NCBI GenBank assembly: GCA_008636105.1
Contig: VSDH01000014.1
Span: forward strand, 1-64,000
Length of the DNA: 64,000 nucleotides
DNA from: Candidatus Scalindua sediminis
Lineage (GTDB): Bacteria > Planctomycetota > Brocadiia > Brocadiales > Scalinduaceae
Reading direction: 5' to 3'
Positions 35,972 through 45,179 of the stretch are shown piece by piece. Each line of letters opens with the position of its first letter. Positions within the stretch are counted from its first letter, which is position 1. The notes beneath the pieces were generated by a model. The model saw only the letters and a program-made list of their open reading frames with translations, did not search any database and had not been told where the DNA came from. Made by a program: the position numbers and the translations under genes.

Positions 35972-36008
35972 TCATGCTCTTGCCAGTTATAAATAAATGA
36001 GAACCTTA

Positions 36009-36452
36009 CTAACTCGATTCAATGTCCATAATCTTCCCAACTCTGCGAGCATGTCTCCCCCCCTCAAAAGGTGTTTCTAGCCATAACTTTATTTTTTTTT
36101 CTAACAAGTTTTCGTCTACTACATCTGCTCCCAAACATAAGGCATTAGAATCATTGTGCTTTCTACTCATCTCTACTGTATATAAGTCGTGACATACAGT
36201 TGCACGCACACCCTTTACCTTATTTGCAACAAGTGACATCCCTAAACCTGTTCCACATATTAAAATAGCTCGCTCGCATTCACCTCTGCCCACGGCCGTA
36301 GCAGCCTGAAGTCCATAATCAGGGTAGTCTACTGAATCAGTACCATTTAAGGTGCCATAATCAACGATTTCGTGACCCAGGTTTGAAAGAAATGTAGTGA
36401 TCATATTTTTGAATTCAAATCCCCTATGATCTGAAGCTAAGGCAATTTTCAT
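36009..36452 (-). CDS. rpiB: Ribose-5-phosphate isomerase B
   Basis: RpiB interconverts ribose-5-phosphate and ribulose-5-phosphate. The 147-residue protein has ALASDHRGFEFKN (residues 4-16), the catalytic cysteine in AILICGTGLGMSLVANKVKGVRA, and RKHNDSNALCLGAD. GGRHARRVGKI closes the family pattern. The start overlaps the tsaC end by 29 nt on the minus strand, so they are cotranscribed. Confidence 0.95.
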   Translation of the reverse strand: MKIALASDHRGFEFKNMITTFLSNLGHEIVDYGTLNGTDSVDYPDYGLQAATAVGRGECERAILICGTGLGMSLVANKVKGVRATVCHDLYTVEMSRKHNDSNALCLGADVVDENLLEKKIKLWLETPFEGGRHARRVGKIMDIESS

Positions 36453-37056
36453 CTAAGCACCTATTAATCCTTTCCTCTTCAATTACACCGTGACGAATGA
36501 TCTCAAATTTATCATCCATGATCTTTACTACAGTAGAAGGAGCCTTGAATTGTGTTGGCCCATCATCAAGAACCACATCAATCTTATCACCAAAGTTGGT
36601 TATTACTTGTTGTGCATCTGTGGCAGGTATTTCCCCGGAAATGTTTGCGCTTGTCGAAGCTATCTCTACTTTTGCGAACTTAATAAGGTCTCTTACAACA
36701 CGATTACTTGAGTTTCTAAAACCAATACTTTTATTATCAGGAAGCGCAAAAACTATAGTTAAGGGTCCTGGCCAGAAGGACTTTATTAATATTCTGGCAA
36801 TTGGAGGTATCTCTTTTACGTATTTCGTTACATCATCCGGTTCGGCAATCATGATAGCCAGCTTTTTGCTTTCGGGTCTTTGTTTTACCCTATATAAACA
36901 GTTTGTAGCAGCACTATCATTAGCATTTACGCCTATACCATATAAGGTTTCCGTTGGAAAAGCCACAATCTTGCCAGAGAGCAATGCCAGTGCGGCTTTT
37001 TCTATATCCCCCCAATATGAAACCGATTCTCTTAAATTTAAAAGTTCCGTAGCCAT
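36424..37056 (-). CDS. tsaC: TsaC/YrdC/Sua5-type threonylcarbamoyl-AMP synthase
   Basis: This enzyme makes threonylcarbamoyl-AMP for the t6A modification of ANN-decoding tRNAs. The KIVAFPTETLYGIGVNANDSAATNCLYRVKQRPESKKLAIMI block (about residues 30-71) includes the conserved Lys and Arg ligands. WPGPLTIVFALPDN and STSANISGEIPATDAQQV follow. The 210-residue length corresponds to the core domain without the Sua5 C-terminal extension. Confidence 0.94.
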   Translation of the reverse strand: MATELLNLRESVSYWGDIEKAALALLSGKIVAFPTETLYGIGVNANDSAATNCLYRVKQRPESKKLAIMIAEPDDVTKYVKEIPPIARILIKSFWPGPLTIVFALPDNKSIGFRNSSNRVVRDLIKFAKVEIASTSANISGEIPATDAQQVITNFGDKIDVVLDDGPTQFKAPSTVVKIMDDKFEIIRHGVIEEERINRCLDENCLSFRS

Positions 37057-37455
37057 AGCTATTTCTTATTAAACGTTCATGACCATCTATAGTCACCACG
37101 AAGGATGAAAATTGAACAATAAAAGGATTCCTTGCGCCCGCCCGGATGACTTGGTCGGACGGGAAAGCGAGGTTTCTCTTTCCTTCCTTTCGGAAGGCGT
37201 CCTCGTCCGCCCTGGCGGGATTCCAAATTTCATTTTCGGATTAATATTTTTAACTTAGTATAAACTTTTTAAGATTCAAAGGATCGAAAAATGTTATCTT
37301 TTATTAATAATATCACCTTCAAAATACAATATCAATATCTATTATATAAATTTAAAGTAGTAGTAATTACCACTATTCTTTTCACCTTGACAAAAAATGA
37401 GCAAGCTGATAAAGTCAGATCAAAACCAATTTAAATACCTTAAACAGGACAAAAA
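37057..37455. other. Divergent intergenic region, tsaC / S55 peptidase gene
   Basis: The 399 bases contain the GC-rich inverted-repeat patch at 37125-37224 and AT-rich sequence with likely promoters for both sides. TTGACA at 37387-37392 lies about 65 bases before the plus-strand gene, but I see no good -10 box at proper spacing. There is no gene. Confidence 0.5.
37125..37224. repeat. GC-rich palindromic repeat
   Basis: GGATTCC on the left and GGATTCC again at the right end bracket arms that can pair with each other (GCCCGCCCGG... with ...CCGCCCTGGCGGG) and a central hairpin TTCCTTCCTTTCGGAAGG. Its base composition is strikingly richer in G+C than the surroundings, as expected for a dispersed repeat. 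Confidence 0.55.
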
Positions 37456-39300
37456 ATGGGAATTACAAAAAAAACAGTGGTTGTATCTGTTCTTAGAATG
37501 ATTGTTTTCATCTGTGTAATATTAACATCTTCATTACATATCGCCATGGCAATAGAGATAATGAACGTAGATGATATTACACCTGGCATGAAGGGGTATG
37601 GAAAAACAGTTTTTTCAGGGAAAAGGATTGAAGTATTTAATATAGAGGTCCTGGGAGTTTTAAAAAATTGGGAAGCAAGAAGCGATATGATACTTATAAA
37701 AATGACAGGTGGGCCCTTGAACAAAACAGGTATTATAGCTGGAATGAGTGGCAGTCCTGTATATATTAATAACAAATTAGTAGGTGCAGTATCTCACGGA
37801 TGGAGCTTTGCTAAAGAAGCTATTGCAGGAGTAACTCCGATAGGCATAATGATGGACGTACTTAAAATGGAACCACAGGTTGAGGAACCTACCTTAGTCA
37901 GGAAAGACAACACCTGGAGTGCGCCACTAGGCATACAGGATTCAAAGGTTATAAACAAGTTAATATCACATGGAATGGTATTTGAAGAAGGATTACCTGG
38001 AAACAACAGGTTTCAGCAACCATTTACAATCAATCTTGTACCTATTCGAACACCATTGATGGTTTCAGGTTTTGACAACAGAAGTCTAAAAAGAATGAAC
38101 TCTTTATTCAGTAAACTGGGTTGGTTCCCCTCTCAGAGCAGCAGAGACCGTGTAAATGCTTCTACCAATTTAAGTGGCTTTGTACCAGGTGCATCTGTTG
38201 CAGCCGAAATAATCAGGGGTGATTTAAATGCTTCTGCAATCGGGACTGTAACTTATAGAGAGGGTAATAATATTCTCGCTTTTGGTCACCCTTTAATTCA
38301 GACGGGGACAACAGATTTGCCGATGGCAACCGCATACGTTTACACCATACTCGCAAGTCAGTCAGGCTCAGTTAAGATGGCAGTACCTGAAGAAATAATC
38401 GGAAGGATTACACAGGATAGAAGATCTGCCCTTGCTGGAAAGATCGGAGAATACGCACAGATGATTCCATGCCAGGTAGATATTAAAGGGTCTTTAAATG
38501 TCAAATACAATTTCGATATTATTCATAATAAGCTCTTGACGCCAAATCTTGTGCAAATGGCAGTCGAAAGTGCATTGCTTGCCACCGAAAAATCCATAGG
38601 AGAAAAGTTAGTAAATTTGAAACTCGATATTAATATAGCTGGCAGAGAAGAACCTGTTACAGTTGAAAACGTCTATTATGAATCGGGGCTATCATGGTTT
38701 CCGATATATAATATTACTCAACCAATCACAACATTGCTAAATAATAAGTTCCAACCGGTTAGAATAAAATCTATAAAACTAGTGGCTGACATTTTAGAAG
38801 CAAAAAATATTGCTTCTATCGAAAACGTTAGAGTCAGCAAAAAGTGGGTTAATCCCGGGGACGAAATATCTTTGAATGTCAGTTTGAAGCCTTTTACTCA
38901 AGAAAGTGTTTCAATACCTTTAAAAATAAAACTTCCCGATGATGTTACTCGTGGAAGCACAATAAGGGTAACTGTCTGCGATGCTAATCACAGCCAGATG
39001 TTGGAAAGTACGGGTGCGCCAGGTCGATTGATACCAGCAAACTTCGAACAATTAATTACTAATATAGAAGAAGTAGAAAATAATAAAAATTTGATCATAA
39101 GAGTACGGCTGAATAAAAGAGGTTTGACATATATGGGCGAAGACTTCCCATCACTTCCGAATTCATTTCTAAACATAATGTCTTTATCAAATCAAAGTGG
39201 CATTGCCCGCTTAAGGGGTGAAATAGTTAAGCGCGTCCAGACAAACTGGCTTATTACGGGGAAACAAACCATTAATCTATTTGTAGAGAATAATGGTTAA
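37456..39300 (+). CDS. SpoIVB-type S55 peptidase domain protein
   Basis: The 614-residue protein has an N-terminal membrane or signal segment (residues 8-32), then ITPGMKGYGKTVFSGKRIEVFNIEVLGVL and TGIIAGMSGSPVYINNKLVGAVSHGWSFAKEAIAGVTPIGIMMDVL. This is the S55 (SpoIVB) serine peptidase block, with the nucleophile in GMSGSP (residues 96-101). In Bacillus SpoIVB signals across the spore membrane; in non-sporulating bacteria the role is unknown. The remaining 450 residues include NILAFGHPLIQTGTTDLPMATAYVYTILASQSGSVKMA. It is followed by a secreted beta-propeller protein 22 nt later. Confidence 0.82.
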   Translation: MGITKKTVVVSVLRMIVFICVILTSSLHIAMAIEIMNVDDITPGMKGYGKTVFSGKRIEVFNIEVLGVLKNWEARSDMILIKMTGGPLNKTGIIAGMSGSPVYINNKLVGAVSHGWSFAKEAIAGVTPIGIMMDVLKMEPQVEEPTLVRKDNTWSAPLGIQDSKVINKLISHGMVFEEGLPGNNRFQQPFTINLVPIRTPLMVSGFDNRSLKRMNSLFSKLGWFPSQSSRDRVNASTNLSGFVPGASVAAEIIRGDLNASAIGTVTYREGNNILAFGHPLIQTGTTDLPMATAYVYTILASQSGSVKMAVPEEIIGRITQDRRSALAGKIGEYAQMIPCQVDIKGSLNVKYNFDIIHNKLLTPNLVQMAVESALLATEKSIGEKLVNLKLDINIAGREEPVTVENVYYESGLSWFPIYNITQPITTLLNNKFQPVRIKSIKLVADILEAKNIASIENVRVSKKWVNPGDEISLNVSLKPFTQESVSIPLKIKLPDDVTRGSTIRVTVCDANHSQMLESTGAPGRLIPANFEQLITNIEEVENNKNLIIRVRLNKRGLTYMGEDFPSLPNSFLNIMSLSNQSGIARLRGEIVKRVQTNWLITGKQTINLFVENNG

Positions 39301-39322
39301 TTTAATGCCACAAAAATAAACA

Positions 39323-41581
39323 ATGAAGATATTTTTAATTGCATTTTATATTATCTTACTTGCCTTTCCATTTTTAACTTCAAGTACACGTTTCCTTTAT
39401 GCAACTACTACGAAAACGTGGACAGAAACTGACAGATCTGACTTTGCAAAAGGAAAATTGGAGAATGTATCAGTACACGGTAGAGGAAATCTCACATTGT
39501 CCCCCAATAAACTCAAGATAAAAGAAGTTCCTGCTGCATATGTTTGGTGTCTGGCAAAAAACGAAGAGGGTTTAATATTTGCAGGCACTGGTGATCCCGG
39601 TTCAATCTTTAAAATTACTCAGGATGGGGATGTAACCGAATTTTACAAAACGCCAGAGTTACATGTCAAAACCATTGCTACAGATAATACCGGGAATATC
39701 TATGCTGGCACGTTACCACATGGCAGGATTTATAAAATTACTTCTGATGGTGAGGGTGGGATATTTTGTGAACTCCCTGCCCCTTACATATGGGACTTGG
39801 TTTTTGATGGTAATGGCAACTTATATGCGGCTACCGGAATTAACGGTATAATATACAAAATTTCAAAGGAAGGCGTTCCGTCAGTTTTCTTTGATTCTCC
39901 GTATTCAAATATCCTTGATCTCGTTATTGATGAAGATAACAATATCTATGCCGCTTGTGAGCCTGAGGGTCTTATTTACAAGATAACGACAAATGGGAAT
40001 GCTTCTGTCCTTTATGATGCGGAGGAGGATGAGGTTCATTGTCTGGCCATAGATAAAAACGGTATTTTATATGCGGGAACATCATCTGGGATACCTCCTG
40101 TTCTACCAGTTATTACACCTCCTACACCACCACAGATTCAATTCCCACCTCCTATCGAGGAACTTCCTTACGAGGCAACTGATATTCTGCTAAACGATAT
40201 TTTCCCAAATACAAATATGTATAATTCAAAACATCCCTCTGAAGATTATATTAAAAATGGGATCAGAGAAAGGCCAGTTCCTGCGGAAAGAAACTCAGTA
40301 TATAGAATAGATAAAGATGGTAGAGTAAAAGAGATCCTTGTAGTGGATAAAGCCTTTATCCTTTGCCTAACTGTCAACAGCAACAATGATGTTCTTGTAG
40401 GTACCGGGAATAAGGCCAAGCTTTTCAAGATTGTTAATGGTAATGTTGAAGACACCAGTTTACTTTACGATTTTTATGAGTCTCAAGTTTTAGACATTCT
40501 TCCATATAAAAACGGATACAAATACATAGCAACTGGAAATAATGCAAATATTTATAAATTGTCCAGTGATTATTCTAACAAAGGTACATATGAGTCTGCT
40601 GTTCACGATACTTCATATATTTCTTCATGGGGATGTATATCATGGGAAGGTAAGACTCCTTCACAGACAGAAATAAATTTATCGACAAGATCTGGAAATA
40701 GTAAAAAACCAGATATTACCTGGTGTGATTGGTCTGAAGAATATAAACGCAGTGGTGAAAAAACAAAAAGCCCTCCCGCTCGTTTTATACAATACAGAGT
40801 TACTCTTACTACCAATAATTCTATTACCGCACCAATTCTTGATAATGCCAGTATTGCCTATCTACCACAAAATCAACCACCTTTAATCGGAAGTATTAAA
40901 ATCTCCTCCCCGGGAAATTCTTTTGAGGAGAAAACAGGCGCTAACAATAACTCTGGTTCGAAGAAAGATGAAAATAATTTTGGGCTATCTATACACGAAC
41001 CAAAAAAACTAATAAATTGGGAATCAAGCGATCCTAATAACGATAGATTGAGGTTTGATCTGGAGTATAAAGGTGTAGAAGAAAATAAATGGAAGGAATT
41101 ACAAAGAAACATCAAAGAGGAGAAAACATATCACTGGAATACGAATAGAATACCCGATGGATATTATCAGGTGAAAGTTATAGCAAGCGACGCTCCTGAC
41201 AATCCAATAGAACTAGCACTTGAAGAGGAAAAATCAAGTAATACATTTTTAGTAGATAATACAAGACCGGTTATCTCGGATCTTGAAACTATTATGGAGA
41301 CCGACCCGCCGGAACAAGATCGGGCTGGTAGTCGGGCAGGTAATACCTTAATTATCTCTGGTATTGCAAGGGACGAGATGTGTAATATAAACGAGATTCA
41401 ATATTCTATAGATTCAGGAGACTGGAACCCGGTATTCCCTGTAGACTTAATCTTCGATTCGAGGGAAGAATCTTTTCTGTTAAAAATTCCCTGTGTTTCT
41501 TCAGAAGAACATACCGTTGTAATTAATGCAATAGATGCTGAAGGTAATGTTGGTAGTAGCAGGATAGTATTTAATCCATAA
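39323..41581 (+). CDS. Secreted beta-propeller repeat protein
   Basis: The 752-residue protein has a signal peptide (to about residue 26). It then carries about six repeats built on the NHL/propeller pattern, G.IYAGT...G.IYKI..dG..: GLIFAGTGDPGSIFKITQDG, GNIYAGTLPHGRIYKITSDG, GNLYAATGINGIIYKISKEG, NNIYAACEPEGLIYKITTNG, GILYAGTSSG and DVLVGTGNKAKLFKI. After a proline-rich break, the C-terminal part (residues 520-752) looks like Ig/fibronectin-type strands. It follows the S55 peptidase gene and may be its partner or substrate (inference). Confidence 0.8.
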   Translation: MKIFLIAFYIILLAFPFLTSSTRFLYATTTKTWTETDRSDFAKGKLENVSVHGRGNLTLSPNKLKIKEVPAAYVWCLAKNEEGLIFAGTGDPGSIFKITQDGDVTEFYKTPELHVKTIATDNTGNIYAGTLPHGRIYKITSDGEGGIFCELPAPYIWDLVFDGNGNLYAATGINGIIYKISKEGVPSVFFDSPYSNILDLVIDEDNNIYAACEPEGLIYKITTNGNASVLYDAEEDEVHCLAIDKNGILYAGTSSGIPPVLPVITPPTPPQIQFPPPIEELPYEATDILLNDIFPNTNMYNSKHPSEDYIKNGIRERPVPAERNSVYRIDKDGRVKEILVVDKAFILCLTVNSNNDVLVGTGNKAKLFKIVNGNVEDTSLLYDFYESQVLDILPYKNGYKYIATGNNANIYKLSSDYSNKGTYESAVHDTSYISSWGCISWEGKTPSQTEINLSTRSGNSKKPDITWCDWSEEYKRSGEKTKSPPARFIQYRVTLTTNNSITAPILDNASIAYLPQNQPPLIGSIKISSPGNSFEEKTGANNNSGSKKDENNFGLSIHEPKKLINWESSDPNNDRLRFDLEYKGVEENKWKELQRNIKEEKTYHWNTNRIPDGYYQVKVIASDAPDNPIELALEEEKSSNTFLVDNTRPVISDLETIMETDPPEQDRAGSRAGNTLIISGIARDEMCNINEIQYSIDSGDWNPVFPVDLIFDSREESFLLKIPCVSSEEHTVVINAIDAEGNVGSSRIVFNP

Positions 41582-42072
41582 CAACATGTATAGAATCATT
41601 GGTATTATTGGAGATCAATATATAGTAAAGACTGATAAAGGTCTTAAGAGAGTGAAAATTAAAGTTTCAGTAATATGTCTATATATATACCAACTTTCCC
41701 GGTATTTTTGCAAAAAATATGTTTTTGACCAGCTAAAAATATAAATTGTTGGAGATATATTCTAGTAGGTATTAGGAGTTTAGATAAAGGATAGTTTTGA
41801 AAATAGAAAATGATATATTTTATTGTTAAGCACTAAATATTTTGATACAAACCTAATACATTTTGTAGCAGGAGTTCAGAAAACGTCTCTGCATTCTTCT
41901 CTGAGAAGCCAATCGTGAATAAAGTCATATTTTCCCCCTTGTTATTAGTAGTTTGTTCTTGATTTTGAGAGGAACGCCAATTAATATTCTACCAAGTGTA
42001 TATATATTTGTAGAAAACAAGCACTTTCATGCCTAATAAAATGAATTTTATTAATTAAGATTTGCTACAGAT
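41582..42072. other. Left flank of the accessory island
   Basis: These 491 bases are AT-rich. A 52-codon open frame at 41587-41745 (MYRIIGIIGDQYIVKTDKGL...) starts six bases after the propeller gene but has no ribosome site and no family I recognise. The minus strand holds the broken DUF488 start at 41833-41928. The island starts somewhere within this gap. Confidence 0.5.
41833..41928 (-). pseudogene. Truncated DUF488 gene (N-terminal remnant)
   Basis: Read on the minus strand after an excellent ribosome site (AAGGGGGAAAAT before ATG 41928), the product MTLFTIGFSEKNAETFSELL is the usual opening of DUF488 proteins (compare TIGFTKKSAEEFFELL). It runs out after about 24 matching residues into a stop at 41833. 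A full DUF488 protein has well over 100 residues. I see the missing part nowhere in the window. Confidence 0.65.
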
Positions 42073-44157
42073 ATGATAGAAATTAGAAAAGGATTTTCAA
42101 AGAAGCCTGCGTCAACAGATAGGCTCATTAAATTTTTTGAAGAAAACAGCGATTATGAAGGTTTGCTTTATACAAGCTATCCAATTCTATTTACTGGAGG
42201 CGTAAGCACAACAATTGATGCATTATGGCTATCTGAAAAATATGGAATTATTATTTTCGATATTATAGAAAGTACAACTTTTGACAATAGAAGAGATGTC
42301 CAAGATGATCTTTTCAGAAACCTGAGCTCCTTGCTTATACAAAATAAACAACTTACCGACAAGAGAGTACTTATTGTAAACATTGAAGTGATAACATATG
42401 CTCCAGCCTGTGTTATCACTTCCCAAGATAGCGATTTCAAATATGCGATTAACAATTCAGGATTAGTTGAAATCATTAATGATCTCCCCGCGTGGCCAAG
42501 GTCAGATATTTATCCATCCGTACTTGCAGTGATTCAATCCGTTATAAAATTAAGGATTGCAACTAAGAGGACAAATGTTAAACGTAAGGATTCAAAAGGA
42601 GCGATTCTAAAGACACTAGAAGATACAATTTCTAATTTAGATCAAGATCAAGAAAACGCAGTTATTGAATCTTTCGATGGTTTACATAGAATAAGGGGCT
42701 TGGCTGGATCAGGCAAAACTATAGTGCTTGCTTTAAAAGCAGCATATATTCATTCCCTATATCCTGAATGGAACATTGCTGTAACATTCCACACTAGATC
42801 ATTAAAGGTTCAATTTCAAGAATTAATCGAAAGGTTTTGTATAGAAAAGAAGGGTGAAATGCCTGATTGGGATAAGTTGAAAATCCTGCAAGCATGGGGC
42901 AGTCCAAGAAGCGAAGGAATTTACTACGACATTTGTAAGACACATGGGATTGAGTATTATGATTATAATACTGCCAAAAATCTTAATTTAAAAGGGAAAG
43001 AACCTTTCGAAGTAATTTGTTCAAAAGCATTGAAGGAAATAAGTAATTTTCAAAGTAAATATGATGCGATATTACTAGACGAAGCCCAAGATTTGTCTGA
43101 GCCATTTTTGGAGCTATGTTTTAATATTTTAATTGAACCAAAAAGGCTAATCTACGCCTATGATGAATTGCAAAAACTTAATGAAGGATCGTCTTTAAGT
43201 AGCCCAAATCGTATATTCCACAGAGATGCCAAAGATACAATATTGTCTAAATGTTATCGTAATTCACGCCCAGTATTAGTTACAGCACACGCACTTGGAT
43301 TTGGTATTTATAGAAATACTAAGGATAACTTAGTTCAGTTTTTTGATCAGCCACAGCTTTGGAAGGAAGTAGGCTATACTACAAAAGAAGGTACATTAGA
43401 AGCCGGCAGTTTTGTTAAATTAAAACGAGCAAATGATTCAAGCCCTGAATATCTAGAGAAACACTCTACCATTGACGATCTTCTTATTTTTAAAAAATTT
43501 GAATGTTCTAAATCGCAAGCCGAATGGGTTGCAGAACAAATTGAACAGAACCTAAAGAAAGATGAGTTATTATATAAAGATATAATTGTTATAAACCCAT
43601 TAGCTTACACTACAAAAAGTGAAGTATCATTAATACGTAAAATCTTAATCGATAAAGGAATATCTAGCCATATTGCAGGAGAGTTTGATTCTGATTTCTT
43701 TTTGAAAAGTGATTCAATTACATTTACAGGAATATATCGTGCAAAAGGTAACGAGTCACCAATGGTATATATAATTAATGCAGATGACTGCTATTCCGTA
43801 GGAGCTTTAGGTCTTATAAAAAGAAGAAATACACTTTTTACTGCGATTACTAGAAGCAAAGCGTGGGTAAGAGTTTGTGGAAAAGGCACTGGAATGGAGA
43901 GGTTAATTGAAGAGTTCGAAGAGGTCAAGAAAAAAAATTTTGAACTTCAATTTACCTATCCAACTGAGCAAGAAATTATACGTATGAACGTAATTCATCG
44001 AGATATTTCCCAAAGCGAACAGGAAAAGATAACTCAAGAAACTAGTACCGTACAAAGTATATTAGAAATTGTTGATAGAATTAAAAGGGGTGAAAGCTAC
44101 CTTGAAGACTATCCAGAAGGCGTTCAATCCATCTTGCAGAGCTTGATGAAAGAATGA
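42073..44157 (+). CDS. UvrD/Rep-like superfamily 1 helicase with N-terminal extension
   Basis: The 694-residue protein has an SF1A helicase core. Walker A is RIRGLAGSGKT (residues 206-216), motif II is ILLDEAQDLSEPF (333-345), and the late motifs are SITFTGIYRAKGNESPMVYIIN and LFTAITRSKAWVRVCG. The first 180 residues are not helicase. A segment DALWLSEKYGIIIFDIIEST resembles the NERD/PD-(D/E)XK core strand but lacks an obvious lysine, so nuclease activity is uncertain. Its last codons overlap the next gene as ATGA. A defence role is inferred from the partner and the neighbourhood. Confidence 0.85.
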   Translation: MIEIRKGFSKKPASTDRLIKFFEENSDYEGLLYTSYPILFTGGVSTTIDALWLSEKYGIIIFDIIESTTFDNRRDVQDDLFRNLSSLLIQNKQLTDKRVLIVNIEVITYAPACVITSQDSDFKYAINNSGLVEIINDLPAWPRSDIYPSVLAVIQSVIKLRIATKRTNVKRKDSKGAILKTLEDTISNLDQDQENAVIESFDGLHRIRGLAGSGKTIVLALKAAYIHSLYPEWNIAVTFHTRSLKVQFQELIERFCIEKKGEMPDWDKLKILQAWGSPRSEGIYYDICKTHGIEYYDYNTAKNLNLKGKEPFEVICSKALKEISNFQSKYDAILLDEAQDLSEPFLELCFNILIEPKRLIYAYDELQKLNEGSSLSSPNRIFHRDAKDTILSKCYRNSRPVLVTAHALGFGIYRNTKDNLVQFFDQPQLWKEVGYTTKEGTLEAGSFVKLKRANDSSPEYLEKHSTIDDLLIFKKFECSKSQAEWVAEQIEQNLKKDELLYKDIIVINPLAYTTKSEVSLIRKILIDKGISSHIAGEFDSDFFLKSDSITFTGIYRAKGNESPMVYIINADDCYSVGALGLIKRRNTLFTAITRSKAWVRVCGKGTGMERLIEEFEEVKKKNFELQFTYPTEQEIIRMNVIHRDISQSEQEKITQETSTVQSILEIVDRIKRGESYLEDYPEGVQSILQSLMKE

Positions 44158-44813
44158 AACGAGATATCCTAAGACAAATACAAGAGATTACCGCAAAATT
44201 TGTAAGCGAAAGCATGTCCGTTGCAGAATGTTATCCAAAACTGTCCGAAAATGAGATACTCTGGCAGGGGTTTACAAATATATCTTTTGTTCTGAAAAAC
44301 CAAAAATATGAAGTTTTATATAACGAATGTTTGAAGGAGAGAGCTTTTAACTTTGTCCTACTTGATGGTGCAATAATTCAAATGATGTATAAATTTGATA
44401 GAAACAATCTTATATCTCACAGACTTGCATTTCTCCCAAATCCGAATATTGAAAAATACCAAGATAATCCAGAAGAATATGAGGAACGGTATTACGGAAA
44501 TCGACTATTTGTAGACATAGCTGAAAATGATATTGTTGTATCCCCATTTAGGTTCGATTTTGATAATGATACAGGAAAATTTATTGAATATGATCATCCG
44601 TATTCCCACTTAACCATTGGAAATTACAGGAACTGTCGTATCCCTATTTCATCTCCACTTTCACCAAATAGATTCATCCAATTTATTCTTATAAATTTTT
44701 ATTTTGATAAATATAAAGATGTGTTTAGTAATAATGATTTTGAATGCTCGCTAAAATTTGATAATACAATAACAAACAAGGAACGCAAATTATTACACCT
44801 CAACTTTGAATAA
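44154..44813 (+). CDS. DUF2290 family protein
   Basis: The 219-residue protein matches the DUF2290 pattern as I remember it, including LLDGAIIQMMYKFDRNNLISHRLAFLPNP and HLTIGNYRNCRIPISSPLSPNRFIQFILINFYFDKY. The function is unknown. The start codon lies within the helicase stop (ATGA), the classic sign of translational coupling, so the two proteins are probably needed together. Codon use is AT-rich like the helicase gene. Confidence 0.8.
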   Translation: MKRDILRQIQEITAKFVSESMSVAECYPKLSENEILWQGFTNISFVLKNQKYEVLYNECLKERAFNFVLLDGAIIQMMYKFDRNNLISHRLAFLPNPNIEKYQDNPEEYEERYYGNRLFVDIAENDIVVSPFRFDFDNDTGKFIEYDHPYSHLTIGNYRNCRIPISSPLSPNRFIQFILINFYFDKYKDVFSNNDFECSLKFDNTITNKERKLLHLNFE

Positions 44814-45179
44814 TACTAAGGTAGCGTCAATGGTTAAACCTTTATTATTCAATAATCGTACTTCAATCTCTAATCGTAAAGGTCTTGCCATATACTACAT
44901 TTCGTCTATCCCACAAAATTTGTTATTAATTGAAAACATGAAGGCCCGACCCCCTACTTACACTTGTGTGTCCGGGTGTAGTTTCTTCTGTGAATAAGCC
45001 CACAGAGATAATCAGGGGAATCAAAGACCAGGAAACCCGACTATTCCCGTGAGGATAACATGGATGTGTGTGTAATGTTATCTTTTGGGGGTAGAATGTC
45101 AAGAGGAAGATTACACGTATATGCCAAATAACTGTAACTTTTCCTCTATATGTTTTTCAACATTTGTAATATCTTAAAG
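44814..45179. other. Convergent gap between the DUF2290 gene and the large helicase-nuclease gene
   Basis: The region holds a possible terminator at 45054-45086 and an otherwise unassigned stretch around 44944-45030 that is a little richer in G+C. A 63-codon open frame at 44806 overlaps the DUF2290 gene and has no support. Confidence 0.5.
45054..45086 (+). terminator. Possible terminator after the DUF2290 gene
   Basis: GATAACAT (45054-45061) and ATGTTATC (45075-45082) form an 8-bp stem with a 13-nt loop, followed by TTTT. The stem is AT-rich and the tail is short, so this is a weak call. Confidence 0.35.

Noticed and set aside
41587-41745. 52-codon plus-strand frame after the propeller gene
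   Set aside because: It has no ribosome site and no recognisable family, and the sequence degrades into AT-rich low complexity.
44806-44997. 63-codon frame after the DUF2290 gene
   Set aside because: It overlaps the previous gene, has no ribosome site, and the encoded peptide looks like translated non-coding sequence.
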